From: Hymenoscyphus infarciens
Taxonomy: Eukaryota; Ascomycota; Leotiomycetes; Helotiales; Helotiaceae
Assembly (NCBI GenBank): GCA_001414345.1
Contig: LLCB01000023.1
Coordinates: forward strand, 62,001-126,000
Direction of reading: 5' to 3'
Length of the DNA: 64,000 nt
The position numbers were made by a program, and so were the translations under genes. Below the pieces are notes generated by a model that was given only the letters and a program-made list of their open reading frames with translations, searched no databases and was not told the DNA's origin. How positions within the stretch are numbered: position 1 is the stretch's first letter; every line of letters begins with the position of its first letter. Positions 36,772 to 48,759 of the stretch are shown here, in pieces.

Positions 36772-37947
36772 CTATGCAGCATTAGCTTCCTGTGTCAGAG
36801 AGGGTGGGAGAGGGTGTTGGCTTACGCGATAAGGCATGTCGGACGAGGTGGAACTTGTGTCTGATGTTTTTCTTTTTCGAGTCTTCTTTCGCTTCTTTGG
36901 TGGTGGTGATGGTATCAACGTCTTTCCCCTGCCCTTTCCCTTTGCTGGTATCGATTTGGCTGGCAACGATTTGGCTGGCCTCGACATTGTTGGCGGTAGA
37001 ACCAAACTTCTTCGCCTTCCTCTTGCTGGTGTCAAGCTTGGTGGTGGTAACATCAGTTCCTCGCTTGAGCTGCCGGAACTTCCCTCGACCTCCAATCTGC
37101 GTTTCCTATTATTGGTAGGTGGCGGTGACGAAGGAAATGGAATAAAATCGATATCCATCGCATCACTATTCATTCCATCAGCACCAAAATCAGCACCATA
37201 TTCACTTTCTTCCTCAGAGTCCTCATCCACGTCATCATACTCCTCAGTCTCCTCGTAAATGTCTCCATCAAAGTATGTCGTCGCCTCATCCTCATCTGAT
37301 TCCTCTACAATAATCCGACAAGTGGCAACCTTCGCACCCCCGGTCTTCTTAACGGTCTTCGGCTTCGCAACGGTTGGCGTGGTTTTCTTTGGCTGTCTCG
37401 GCGTAGAAACCTTCTTCTTTTTCTTCTCGGCATAAGGATCGACCCCCTTCAATACCTTCTCCCAAAGAATCTTTGCATGTTCATAACCAACCGTATACTG
37501 TTTCGGTTCCCTGACATGAACTGTAACAGCCCGACTCAAGGTCTCCGCATTCTTGATCAATCTCCGTTCGGCTTGGTCATGAAAGGCTCCAAACCACTTC
37601 AACATATCTTGCAGCAATTTAGATTCCTGGCTCTCGACGTACATTCTTTGGACTTCGCGCGCTTCGACTTCGTCTAATCCCCACATGGTAACCAGATCTT
37701 CGTTGGAATCGTGATGGAGTTTGTAATAGAAGTATTGTGCCACTCGTTGCATGGATTCGCCGTCAGTGACGTCAAGGTTGGCCATGAAGACCCAGGGCGG
37801 CTGGACGGTGCGTAGTATGGGTTCTATTGTGCTGGATGGGGGCTGGTAGGTGTTCATCCAACGACCTTGTTCTGCTTCGGTGATCTTGGTGGGCCAGCCA
37901 AATGAGGCTGTCCTCTCGGTGGTTGGTTTGGGAGGTTTGGGTCGCAT
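36772..37947 (-). CDS. Probably nuclear acidic/basic protein of unknown function
   Basis: A single open frame of 391 residues from MRPKPPKPTTERTA to EANAA. The N-terminal about 165 residues look folded (WVFMANLDVTDGESMQRVAQ, YKLHHDSNEDLVTMWGLDEV, LLQDMLKWFGAFHDQAERRL). The rest is low complexity: a lysine run with KKTTPTVAKPKTVKK, an acidic block (EESDEDEATTYFDGDIYEET), basic clusters (NNRKRRLEVEG, ARGRRRSL), a tandem Pro-Ala-Lys repeat (RPAKSLPAKSIPAKGKGRGK) and a strong bipartite-type nuclear signal (PPKKRKKTRKRK). I do not recognise the N-terminal part. The layout suggests a chromatin or nucleolar protein. The frame stays open upstream of the chosen Met without another ATG, so an upstream exon is possible. 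It is the last minus-strand gene before the repeat island. Confidence 0.82.
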   Translation of the reverse strand: MRPKPPKPTTERTASFGWPTKITEAEQGRWMNTYQPPSSTIEPILRTVQPPWVFMANLDVTDGESMQRVAQYFYYKLHHDSNEDLVTMWGLDEVEAREVQRMYVESQESKLLQDMLKWFGAFHDQAERRLIKNAETLSRAVTVHVREPKQYTVGYEHAKILWEKVLKGVDPYAEKKKKKVSTPRQPKKTTPTVAKPKTVKKTGGAKVATCRIIVEESDEDEATTYFDGDIYEETEEYDDVDEDSEEESEYGADFGADGMNSDAMDIDFIPFPSSPPPTNNRKRRLEVEGSSGSSSEELMLPPPSLTPARGRRRSLVLPPTMSRPAKSLPAKSIPAKGKGRGKTLIPSPPPKKRKKTRKRKTSDTSSTSSDMPYRVSQHPLPPSLTQEANAA

Positions 37948-40900
37948 CTTGGGCTTTTGCTTGTTGAGTGCTGTGGGTTGAGGTTGGTGTGGGAGATCGG
38001 CTGTGGTGATATTTGCTTTGCTTGATCGAGGTTGCGGTTGTGGATTTTGTGGCGACGGCGCTATTTCTGTGAAAAGATTCAGTGAGTTGATGGGTTGCTA
38101 TGTATGTGCCATGGTGGTTGGGGCGGTTGTTGAGATCAAGTGTGCTGAGTTGATATAATTTCGACGCGAGCCGACGGTAATTTGTGCCCCACCACCCTGT
38201 TGGGGTGAATTATGAAGCAGCATGATCACGGGAGTCGTCTTCCAGGCTTGAAACCCTCCTATAGTGAGTTATTCAACACGACATGTAAGGCCCTGTTTGG
38301 TTCGCATTTTGATTTATTCGTCGAATCGAGCTTACACAGACCACTTTTCATTCGCTCGTAAATCCAACCGATCTTCCCAAATCGAATTCTTATACCGTTT
38401 AGTAATCGTATAGTGAATTACTTACTAAAAAGAATTCTCTAAAAATATATATTAGCATATATACAATACCATTATAACTTGTCAAAGCTCACCCTAAGGA
38501 GTACGAGTACAATACCGCCAAAACAACGTGCGCAACCTACAAAGCTAACTTTCGCATAGGCAGGTCAGTAATCACAGCGTAAAAGAAGATTGCAAGCTAC
38601 TCTTCGGTGCCTATGTTACAAGTAGGTGCCAGATCCGACTTTTCTATCAACATCCTCTATAGATGGCGAAACCACTCCTTCGATATACCAATATTATCCT
38701 CCGGTCGTTTTAGATGTTGCAATAGTAATTCCACCACCCATTCCTCCCTACAAAGCTTCGAAGTGTGCTAAGGCCTTTTAACAAAGTTGTTCTTGAAATA
38801 GAGAGCTGCCGATACAGCTGTTATTACGCTAGCAACTATAGCATAAGTACGTTAAGGATAGCATAGCGTTACTATACTAAACAAGGGAGGTATACCATTA
38901 TGTTAGTGTTTGTATTCGTGTTACAAGGTATAAATAAATCAAAGGCTCGATTCGTAAATATTACCCCAGAGAGGTATTCATGAATCAAGCTTTTTTATAT
39001 AGGAGATTCACGAATAGAGTACTAAGGCTTAATTTAAATTTTTCGAATTACAAATAGAGGCTTTTTGCTAACTAGATTTATAATTCAAAACGAGATTTAT
39101 AAATCAAGTTAATTCGATTCAACTTTTGTATAGAGATTTGCGAAACGAGGGCGCGAACCAAACAGGCCCTAGAATAAAAGCAGGCGTCTTGGATGAGATT
39201 AAACAACTTTACATGCGGAAATTTCAGTACTAATTCTCTAATTAAAACCAGATTTACGAGCCTTCCGTCACCCTACCCAGCAAACCCTAGCACTAAGTGA
39301 GAAATTTGAGAAACATGTCAAGACGCACGGAAAATGTTTAGTCTGAAGCTCCAATATCTCCATACCATTTCCTTTCAACCCTTTTCATGAAGTCTATGAA
39401 CCACAACCCACCAATTCAAGACTTGTCTCCCCCTGAACCTAGGGTACACCGTGGGCTTGGACAATTCCAGTGACTACCACATCCTGAATACATGTTTTCT
39501 TCAATCTAGCATGTTTTCCTTCCTCAAGGGATCGTTCGGCGCGCCGAGAGTTTACGCGACATTCATGAAAGGGGGTTTAGCACGTGACCAGAGTCGGAAC
39601 TCCTGACACTTCACAGTTCCACTATCCTTGTTGGGTTCAGAAGCAACGTTTTGATGATATCACAGTCCTAGTGTATTAAGGTTACTGTTGAGCCAGTTAT
39701 TTTAGATATGCGCGTTGCTGCAAGGAATAACAGCGATTTTTGCAGGTCAATCTGCGAAAAAGGGCAGATAAACATTGTAAATTTACAGCTCCCTCTTGGA
39801 AACGTCACAAAAAATTTTTCGACTTAAACACTATTCCAAGTATTGATAAACGCTATTCTGCGAAATATCCGCCTTGCTGAAGTGGTCAACGGCGATGTTT
39901 GCAGGCGGAGGTGGGAAAAAAGGTGGCTGGGAGCCTGGAGAGTTGCGGTAACGTTGAGAAATCACCTCATTTGTGGTATCCTTTGTGCTGAAGTGTGAAG
40001 GTCTCAGGTTCAGCGACAGATTAAAATTTGTGGTCGACTAAAGTTTCCCAGCCTCATTGGGCATCACCTTTCTAGCCCATCACACTTGTTTGAGTGGGGA
40101 ATTCAGAGAGTTCATTGCGGGAATGGTATTGCTGCGGCGGGCTTTTTTTCCAGATGGATAGGTATGGTAGGTTAGTGGGGGTTGGATTGTTGACGTCTCC
40201 TCACCTTTGCGCTCAACCTTTGCGGGAATCGCTGTTCCTCAACACCTCACACCTCAGCACCTCAGAGGTTTGTGAGTTTTAATTGAGACGGCAATTCACA
40301 AGGTCGCTCTAAGGATTGGTCTTACCTTAGCTTTTTGCCCAGCATCTGTGCGGAGGTTATAGGTTAGCTGGCAACCGTATAAAATAAACAAAAGTAAACA
40401 AATCCTCCACCACAACACTCCAAATGTTTGCGGGAAATAAGCAAGTTACCTAAGAGACGTTTTTCAACTGGCAATCCTGATTGATTAAAGCTAAAGTTAC
40501 AAGTGTTTGTGTGCCCTAACTGCCCATTCACTCACTATTTGCGGCTTGCCGCCTTCAGGCCTTTGAGCACTCCCGTTGATAGCGCCATCCGATTGGACGG
40601 TGGGGCTAAAGCCCTAACCAAGCCCCGCACCGGAATTCTTTTTTAAGGCTCCTCAATGAACTTCCAGAACTCTTTCCAACTCAACCTCCAACAACCTTTT
40701 CTCCTGTCCAGTATTTCTGTGTGCAACCACCATCAATCGAATCCGGCAGTATCTGCGCTTGCAGTCACTGATCGGTCGCATACCTGGTAAGTTGCATTCG
40801 CCTTTCCTTTTACACTTCTCGTCGCTCTCGTCGCTCTTGAACCTTGACCTCGCCCTGGATTCCGCGTCGTGGGGTCCTGGTGGCTGAGTCTCAAGACTTC

Positions 40901-41176
40901 CGCGACCAATTCAACGCCGCAGTTCAAGCATCCGCGCAAAGAGCGCCGGGGATCTTGATCTCGTCGTTGCTCTCTTTCTAAAGATACTAACGGATCATGT
41001 AGTCGTTGCTGCCTCTTTGTTTTGCCCTCAGTTGAAGCAGAACCCCACAATCCGCGACCGCAACCCACCCTCCACAAAACACACACTTTGACCGTCGGGT
41101 TTCTCTCTGAAGGTTCGTACTTCCTCCTCATCTCTCTCCTGTCCTTGAATCAATGCTGACTTGTCAATAAGCAACC
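37948..41176. other. Intergenic region with an inverted-repeat element
   Basis: More than 3 kb between divergent genes. It holds the element at 38289-39169. The remainder, including the 40.1-41.2 kb leader of the zinc-cluster gene, has only short open frames without motifs. Confidence 0.55.
38289..39169. mobile_element. About 880-bp non-autonomous inverted-repeat element
   Basis: The left end reads GGCCCTGTTTGGTTCGC and the right end, on the minus strand, GGGCCTGTTTGGTTCGC, nearly perfect 17-bp terminal inverted repeats. The interior is AT-rich with no open frame. The nearby bases ta (38286-38287) and ta (39170-39171) could be a short target duplication, but I cannot fix the exact ends. The GGCCTGTTTGG type of terminus occurs in Harbinger and hAT-like MITEs; I leave the superfamily open. 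Confidence 0.65.
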
Positions 41177-42083
41177 ATGTCCTCCTCAAGCAAGCTCCAC
41201 GACGTTGGTCGCCCAAACCCCAACAGCCACTATGCCCCAGACTCCGTCCTTCGGAATTTGGACTTGAGCGACATCAATGGAGTCAAGGATGTCATGTTTT
41301 GCGTACATCAACACGCAACTGTCCCATACTTTCATATGTTGGCTACACGCGCGAAAGACATGAAAACCCTGTCGAAGGCCAATTACGCAGTCCTCAGGCG
41401 TCTTCTCCGGCTCACCCAAACCACCGTTGAAAGAGAGCAGGACCTTCTTCTCCTTGCTCTTTGTCGCTGGGCTTTGGCCTACGACAAATCACCAAAGGTT
41501 GTCCAAAAGGCCAACCAGGAGTTGATTGATCTAGCCCCAGCAGAGGTTCTGTTCCACCCAGCCAGCTTTCCTGGTCTCTATCGCGAGGCAAAGTTGAAGT
41601 TTGAGAAGAGAGAGTCAGCCATCGCCGCCGCCGACATTGCCGCGCCTGTTGTTGCCGCGCCTGTTGTTGCCGCGCCTGTTGTTGTTGATGAGGATTCTGA
41701 TTCTGATTCGTCGTCTCTCTCCGCCGGTCCCGCATATGTAAGTCATTCTCTCTCATCACCCCTTGGTGCCCTTCTTCAGCGAAACATTTGCTAATGTCTC
41801 CCTAACACAGGCCGGTAAAGCAAAGGGTGTTGCGAAGAAGTCTGAGCCTGCTGTTGTCCCAACCACGGGTGGAAAGATGGCCTCCAAGTCCGGCGTCAAG
41901 AAGCAAGTGGGGGTAAACAAGTCAGGAGTTCGCATCAAATCTTGCACCAACTGCCGCGATGGCCACATCAGTTGCGACAAAGCCCAACCAAAATGCAAAC
42001 ACTGTGTTAAGAAGGGTCTCAGATGTGTTTATGAACGTTTTGCTGGCAAGGGCTCTTGGAACAAGAATAACATAAAGAACTAG
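41177..42083 (+). CDS. Small protein with C-terminal Zn(II)2Cys6 cluster
   Basis: Exons are 41177-41737 and 41811-42083, joined in phase (TAY-AGK) by a 73-nt intron, giving 277 residues. The C terminus has SCTNCRDGHISC followed by DKAQPKCKHCVKKGLRC, i.e. C-x2-C-x6-C-x6-C-x2-C-x6-C, the fungal binuclear zinc cluster that binds DNA. It sits about 45 residues from the end, whereas most family members carry it near the N terminus and have a long middle domain. The N-terminal about 150 residues (NLDLSDINGVKDVMFCVHQH, KANYAVLRRLLRLTQTTVER) are helical and unknown to me. Between them lie a triple AAPVV repeat, an acidic Ser block (DEDSDSDSSS) and a basic linker (KKSEPAVVP...KSGVKKQVG). It could be a short regulator lacking an activation domain. 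It is the last gene before the AT-rich island. Confidence 0.88.
41639..41683 (+). repeat. Three perfect 15-bp coding repeats (AAPVV)
   Basis: gccgcgcctgttgtt occurs three times in a row within the zinc-cluster gene. In-frame minisatellites of this sort usually vary in copy number between strains. Confidence 0.9.
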
Positions 42084-42405
42084 AAGCTCTGTACTTTTGT
42101 TACTACCGCTGCTTAGCTTAGTGTACCTAGGTAGATCATGAATTGAAATTGTCTCTGGGAATTAATTCTATTACGCTTCGTACTTTCGCTGCCAGAATAT
42201 ACTCTGCTTAAGTTTGTAGTAGAAACTAGCTATGAAACAGATTCCATTTGCCTTCGTGATTAGATTTTAAGATTCTTCTAATAATATTCTCGTAGTATAT
42301 TTAGTAGGCTTTACCTATTTATTATGAATTCATTTATCAAAGACTCTTAAAGACGAAATAGTAGTAACTAAATCTAAGAGATAATAATCTTTGAAATAGT
42401 TAAAG
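42084..42405. other. Boundary of the AT-rich island
   Basis: Composition changes within about 200 bp of the last gene's stop codon: from here CA and TG become scarce and TA dominates, as RIP produces. No gene. Confidence 0.7.
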
Positions 42406-43240
42406 TAAGAGTTTTTATCTAATAAAGTTATAGTTATAGTTAGCTTTCAAAATTTCTTAATATAAAATATTAATTCTTTAATTAATTTAAAAATTTTAGC
42501 TTTTCTAGACTAATAAAATAATAGTCTTTATTAGATAAACTTACTATTATAAGTAAAATTCTACTTTTCTTAGTCTTATTTTGATATTTTAATAATCTTC
42601 TTTAGATATTTTAGTTTTTATAAACTATTAGAGTAAGAATATCTATATAATAAAGCTATAATTATAGCTAAACTTCTACTTTTCTTAAGTTTATATAGAT
42701 ACTTCTATTATTCTTAACTATTAAAGTAAAGTTTTTATCTAATAAATCTATAACTATAACTAGATTTCTAAATTTCTTAATATAAAATAATTATTCTTTA
42801 CTATATTTAACTACTTTAACTCTTCTATACTATTAAAGTAATAGTCTTTATTAAATAAACTTGCTATTATAAGTAAAAATCAACTTTTACTAATATTATT
42901 TAGATATTTTAGTTATTATAAACTATTAGAGTAAGAATATTTATTTAATAAAGTTATAATTATAGCTAAATTTCTACTTTTCTTAATTTTATTTAGAAAT
43001 TTCAATTATTCTTAACTATTAAAGTAAAAGTGTTTGTTTAATAATCTTACTATTATAACTAAATTTCACTTGTTCTTAATCTATAATATCTATTCTTAAT
43101 TTCATTTAGATATTTTAGTTATTCTAGAGTATTAAAGTAATAACTAACTCTTTAATAAACTTACTAAATCTCTTATTTTCTTAACTTAATATGATTAATC
43201 TAGTTATTTAAGATTATTAGAGTGAAAAAGATCTAACTAA
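42406..43240. repeat. AT-rich minisatellite with higher-order structure
   Basis: About eight units of 85-115 bp, each opening with ctattaaagtaa or a variant. Units starting near 42406, 42517 and 42632 resemble those near 42723, 42835 and 42931 more than their neighbours, so the real period is a block of three (about 317 bp) present twice plus diverged extra units. Shared words include aataaacttactattataa and ctacttttcttaa.tttta. Confidence 0.75.
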
Positions 43241-43347
43241 GAAGTTACTAAAATACTTAAAAGTTAGTATTTACTTTTTTACTACTATAGTTAGTAATTT
43301 TATTAGATTTATATTAGTGTTCTAATTATTTAGTATATTAATTTATA

Positions 43348-43601
43348 TATAATAGCTCGCTATTCTAAATAGCCGAGTTTATTAACTATATATTTAAGGT
43401 TTTAGCACTTATATTAGCTTTTAGTTAGTATTATTTTATTTATCTAATTTAGAAAGATTTTAAGCTTTAGGTTTTAAACCTTTTAATACTATCTAAACCT
43501 CTTATATATAGCTATCTACTCTTCTATATTAGTATCTAGTATTTACTCTCTTAAATATACTTCTATATATCTCTTTCAAGTACGTTTTATATTATATTAT
43601 A
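43348..43601 (+). repeat. Diverged LTR in plus orientation
   Basis: Reads as the reverse complement of the LTRs at 53290 and 58883: it opens TATAATAGCTCGCTATTC, continues agccgag, ataaggttttag and atctaatttagaaag, and ends near ctctttcaagtacgtttt..attata. It is about 100 bp shorter than those LTRs. The bases after it (taaagactaaatt..actttgcta) match the 5' leader of the two LTR elements, so this is the 5' LTR of a plus-strand copy. Confidence 0.65.
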
Positions 43602-44723
43602 TAAAGACTAAATTCGACTTTGCTAAAGATAGTCTATTATAATATCTTACTTGAATATATTAGTATATCTATTTCTAATAGAATTTAGCCTAGATTTAGA
43701 CTAGTTCTAACGACCTCTTAATTAGCCGCGATTCTAGAGACTTTGTAAATAGCTAGTAATATTAGAGTTTAATATCTATTAGCTAGCTAGTAAAATTATA
43801 TTCTTAATATATCAAAGAGAGTAGAATACGCTATATATTCCTAAGACTTCTAATAACTCTCTCTATATAAGAATTACTATATAAGGTTTAGGAAGTTAAT
43901 TATAAAGTTATTACGAAAGACTTCTAAATCTACTCTTACTCTCTAAACTAATATCGAAGATATCGAACCTAGCTCTACTATAAAATATTAAGTAATCTTC
44001 TAGAAACATCTCTCTTTCTAAAAGATATCTCTCAAAAACTCTGTCTAAACTATACTTATATATCTAAAGATAAAAACAAAAAGTCCTAAAATAATAATAA
44101 AGGTTAAAAAGACTAGTAAGACTTCTTAAATATAGATAATATATAGATAGTTATATAAGCTTTAGAAGCGGAGAATCAAAGAATAAAGGATTAAACAGCT
44201 AAGATAGAGATAAGTATAAATAAAATAATAGACGAATTTCAAAGTTAATAAATCACTTTACTTCTAAACTATCTCTAAATAGCTAACGACTCTCTCTAAT
44301 CCGACTCTTATTTAAACTCTTCTTTACTTCTAAGTCTAAATTCAGACTTCTTTCAGCTATAGACTACTATCTCTAATATCTTCTAACTAAACACTTAACT
44401 TAGTTCTAAAAATACTATAAATAATCTCTAATTAAAAAGTAAGATTACTAAAAAGATTAAATCTTTTAGATAATAGCATTTCACTTATATACTAATAATA
44501 AAAGTTATTATTACGCGATAGACTTCTTATAAATACTAATTATTACGATTTACTTCTAATCTAAAAAGATCTTACTTAGAGTATAATATTTAGACTAGCT
44601 CGAACTTATCTTAAGCTTTATTACTAGTCTAAATTAGTTTATTTTTCTAAATTAGTTTATTTTACTTTCTATAACTTTTAAGATATATTTAAACTTTTAA
44701 ACTCTTACTTTCTAACTAGTTAT
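43602..44723 (+). mobile_element. 5' part of an old gypsy-type element (split)
   Basis: This follows the plus-oriented LTR and runs to the exact insertion point of the 7.82-kb element. No open frame survives; RIP has placed stops throughout. Its other half starts at 52549. Confidence 0.55.
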
Positions 44724-45101
44724 TATAACGGCACGAAATATATATAACTATAGTAGAGGTATATAGGAGTACGTATAGAAGAATAACATATATAGATACT
44801 AGACACTAATATAGAAGAAAACAATAACTATTCTTCTTCTATACTAAGTATAAACATCTATATATAAGAGGTTAGAGACTACTAAGTCCTAATAAAAATA
44901 ATAACTAAGTTCTTTCTAATATAGCTACTAAAATAATAAGAGCTTTAAAGCTAAATATATAAGACCTTAAAGTAAAATATATAATATCTAATTCTTATTC
45001 TCTTTAGTATCTTCTATCTTATAAGTTATAGAAGTATTAGTAGTTATAGAGGTATTAGTAGTTTTATAAATACTAACAATTTAGAATAGCGTGCTATTAT
45101 A
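44724..45101 (-). repeat. 3' LTR of the 7.82-kb gypsy element
   Basis: 378 bp, the same length as its partner at 52166-52543. It begins TATAACGGCACGAAAT and ends agcgtgctattata; the ends are imperfect inverted repeats. Confidence 0.92.
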
Positions 45102-45114
45102 TCCCCTCTCCTTT
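45102..45114 (-). promoter_or_regulatory. Polypurine tract of the gypsy element
   Basis: tcccctctccttt on the plus strand, i.e. aaaggagagggga on the minus strand, immediately next to the LTR, where plus-strand DNA synthesis is primed. It fixes the element's orientation. Confidence 0.75.
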
Positions 45115-45699
45115 AAAAAGACTTGTCCTAAGTCTTTAGTTATTAATTAGCATAGTATTAAGTTAACTAGAGTATTATTTACGTATTTATTATAAAGAAT
45201 ATAACTTATCTACTATTATAGTATCTAGTAGTTAAGATAAGGTTAGTAGCTAGTAGTATTATTATTTTAAGAGATATTCGTTCTTTATTTACTATTATAT
45301 ACTATATAATAATAGATATAAATAGAAGAGAGGCTAATTATTAGCTATTAAGTAGAAAGTAGTACGCTACTATAGATTTATTATATTCTTACTATTATTA
45401 TATATTATAATAGTAATTATTAAGTAATAAATAATAATTATAAAGTAATAGCTATTATTATAAGTAGTATATTAGTAGACGACTTTTCTCTAATTCTAAC
45501 TTCTTTTCTTCTTTTCTTTTTATTTAAAATAATATATATATAGTAAGAATACCTTTTAATTAGGTATATTCTTATATACTAACTTTTATTCTAAAACATA
45601 TATATACGTTATATATATATATAAAAGTAAGTCTTTCTCTTCTTTATTAGGCCTGATTTAAGGCTAATCTGATATAGTAAAATGCCTCTTCTATATCCT

Positions 45700-46450
45700 C
45701 CTAGTGCGCTTCTAGCTACCTACTAAGTCTACTATGTTTAGTACTTTTAAGTAAAATCTTAGAATAGAGATTATATATATACTTTTAAGAAGCTAAAGTT
45801 AAAGAAGTATAAGTACTATATAGAGTAGAATACTATATAGATCCTAGTAAGTTTAATCTTAAATATATACTAAATCTATTCTAACTTAGGTAGTTACTAT
45901 AGTTTATAAGGAAGGAGTTTAATAAGCTTAAGCTTAAGAAGGAGAAGAGAGAGATTAAGAAGGCTACTAAGGCCTTAGATAAGGTATTAGTTATTACTAG
46001 TATAGAGGTACTAAAGAATAGTTTAAAAGTATAGTTTACTCTTCTAGAGAAGACTTAGACGCTTTATACTAAGGTTACTATAAGTACCTCTTACTTATTA
46101 GAGCGGTTTCGATTACTAATATTTAATAGTCCTTATACTATATTATAGAGAGTAAGACTTCTATCTAAACCTAGGTTTAAGTCCTCTTTAAAGCCTATTT
46201 AAAGAGTTTATAAGCGTCCTCTCCTAAGCCGGTTATAAGAGGTTTTTAAGGTAAAAAGTATACTTATAAGAAAGAGGTAGAGGAAGAGCTGATTTAGGCT
46301 CCTTATACTTAAGAGAGTAGAGAGAAGGATAATAAGTTAAAAGAAGAAGAGGCTATAGCCTAGAGAGAGTTAGTAGGCCTTATTTTAGTAGTAACTTAGT
46401 CTTAGTTCTTTACTTTATTAATTTTAAACATTCTTACTAGTTAGTATTTT
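45700..46450 (+). pseudogene. Decayed coding-like stretch antisense to the gypsy element
   Basis: Between the integrase end and the 3' LTR, plus-strand translation gives long stretches broken mostly by TAG and TAA, for example KLKLKKEKREIKKATKALDK near 45930 and later YLLERFRLLIFNSPYT. Most stops are single C-to-T or G-to-A changes away from a sense codon. It lies opposite to the element's own genes. It could be an additional antisense gene as known in some gypsy elements, or chance in biased sequence. Confidence 0.35.
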
Positions 46451-46799
46451 ATCTTAGGTTTTTATTATAAGTTTCTTATTAAGAGTAACTAGAATTAGAA
46501 GGTATTAATAGAGTTTTATAAATTAACTCTTTTACTTAATTCTTATCTAATTCTTATATATTAATCTATTTAAAGAGGAGTTAGAGTAGTCCTAGCTCTT
46601 TTAAATATTTAGTATAAAAGTCTCTTAAATAATATAATAAACTCTAAAAATTATTTATAGAATACTAAGTAAGATCTAAATTATATCTAATCTATTTTAC
46701 TTAATATTATAGCTATCTTTTAAAAAGTCTATTACTAAGTATTTCTTATACCTTCTATTCTTATATACCTTTAATAATATCTAGTAGAAGCTCTAGAGC

Positions 46800-46950
46800 C
46801 TCTTATCTTAGTAGAGAGGTGTTTAGATTCTTTAAAAGTATATTAGAAGTAAAAACATTATAAATTAATAAGCTTTTAAGAAGTTTTAGCCTATAAAAGT
46901 ATCTTATACGTTCTAGTATTTTAAAAGGTCCTATCTACTATTTAGTAAGC
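46800..46950 (-). pseudogene. Gypsy integrase C-terminal fragment
   Basis: Minus-strand translation reads IGPFKILERI..FYRLKLLKSLLIYNVF, close to the GPF.I..RIG..AY.L.LP..L.IHNVFHVS consensus at the end of chromovirus-type gypsy integrases. Stops interrupt the surrounding frame. Confidence 0.8.
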
Positions 46951-48759
46951 TTTTAACTAGAACGATTTATCTTAAGATTCTTAGTAGATAAGTAAACTTT
47001 ATCTCTAACGTCTTATTTAATAGCTCTTTAGTACTAGTTTATACTATTCTCTATCTTTTTCTAAGCTTTACTTATATTATCTTTAGCTATCTTTTAAGTA
47101 GAGTATATATATTAAGCTACTTTTACTACTTTATTATAGTTAAGTTATTCCTAGGAAATAGAAGTCTTTAGTATATTCTAGTCTTATAAAGTCTTTAGGT
47201 TAAGTCTAAACTTAAGCTAATAAGAGGTTATACTAATAGATAAGTATAAAAGTGTTATTTATACTCTATCTATTAGAGGGATTAATTTACTCTAGTTATC
47301 TTAATAGTAGGTTATAAAGAGCCTTAGTCTCTAATTAATATATTAGTTTATTATCTCTATCTATCTATTTATTTATTTATAGTAGGTAGTACTAAGCTTA
47401 AGCTTAATACTAATTATTTAATAAAATTTAGTCTAAAATAATAATATAAATTAAGGTTCTTAATTAGATATAATTGATTTAAAGTAGTAGTTAAAATAGT
47501 AAATCTATTAAATAAAGAGTTTAGCTAGTTCTTTAATATCTATAGTTAAGTAATAAAGTATTAATACTAAATCCTTTCTAAGTTAGTTAATAAATACTAA
47601 TATAGTATTAAATCTATATTTATCTTTTAGAAATAATTTAAAGTTTATATATAAATATTATATAGAATAGTTAAGTATAAGTAAGGAGTAAAGAAAGCCT
47701 TATTACTTAGTTTATTAAGAATAGAAGTATTTATAAGCTTAATAATTTCCTATATACCTTCTATAGTCTAAAAACATTCTAGCCTAGTAGTAGTATTATA
47801 CTAATAACTAGTATATCTTTTTTATACTTAAATAAGTACTAGATACTTAGTTATAGACTTCTTAGATTAGTTTTATATAGAATTTAGTATTCTTTTAAAT
47901 ATAAAGTTAATTCTTAAAAAGTAGTAAGTTATCTAATAAGAGGTAGTATCTATTTAGAAGTTTATAACGTTTCTAAAAAGAGCTTAGATTATCTTCTTTT
48001 AACTTTTAAATTATATTTAAACTTATTCTTAGAATAACGTCTAACTAAATTATATTAAGAGATATAGACTATTCTTATAAAAAGGTTTAAGTAAGTTTAA
48101 TATTAATTTAGAGGTTTAAATAATTAGATACTAAAAGAGTATATAAGCGACTATCTACTTTAGATTAATTATAGGTTTTTAGGTCTTATTTATATTAGGT
48201 TAATATATCTACTTTTTAATTACTCTTTCTAGATATAAATTAGATCTAAAAGTTAAAGTCTAATAAAAACTCTATTTATTAGACTTACTTAACTATAAGT
48301 AGCTTAGTTATTATAAAGTATTCTAATAATCTATAATCTAAATATATATTAATACGCTTCTAATATAATATAAGTTTAAAGTACTATTTCTTAAAAGCTT
48401 CTATAATAGTAGATAGTTCTTTATTATAGATCTTCTAGTTTAATTCGTAGCTAACTAGAACGTATAAGTAGAACCTAATAAGGTACTAAAAGCTATTATA
48501 TTATTATAAAAAAACACCTACTATTACTTCTTCTAAGAAGTCTATTTCTACTTTTATATTATAATTAGAGTTAAAGTAGTATAAAGTTTATATAGTAAGT
48601 AGTCTAGTTCTTAGTACTTTAAAGGCTTTAAAAGGTATATTATCGTAGTTAAGAGTTTAGTATTTTTAGTATAACTTTTAATAAATTATTTATAAAATCT
48701 TATAAACCTTAAATAAGACTTTATACCTATTATAGTATTAGGTCAGACCTAGTTTTATA

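Noticed and set aside
40700..41160. Minus-strand open frame antisense to the leader of the zinc-cluster gene
   Set aside because: Arg/Gly-rich with no domain; looks like the shadow of a pyrimidine-rich fungal leader sequence.
42406..43240. CRISPR-like array in the AT-rich tandem repeats
   Set aside because: Units are about 100 bp, diverged along their full length and have no constant-repeat/variable-spacer pattern; the genome is eukaryotic.
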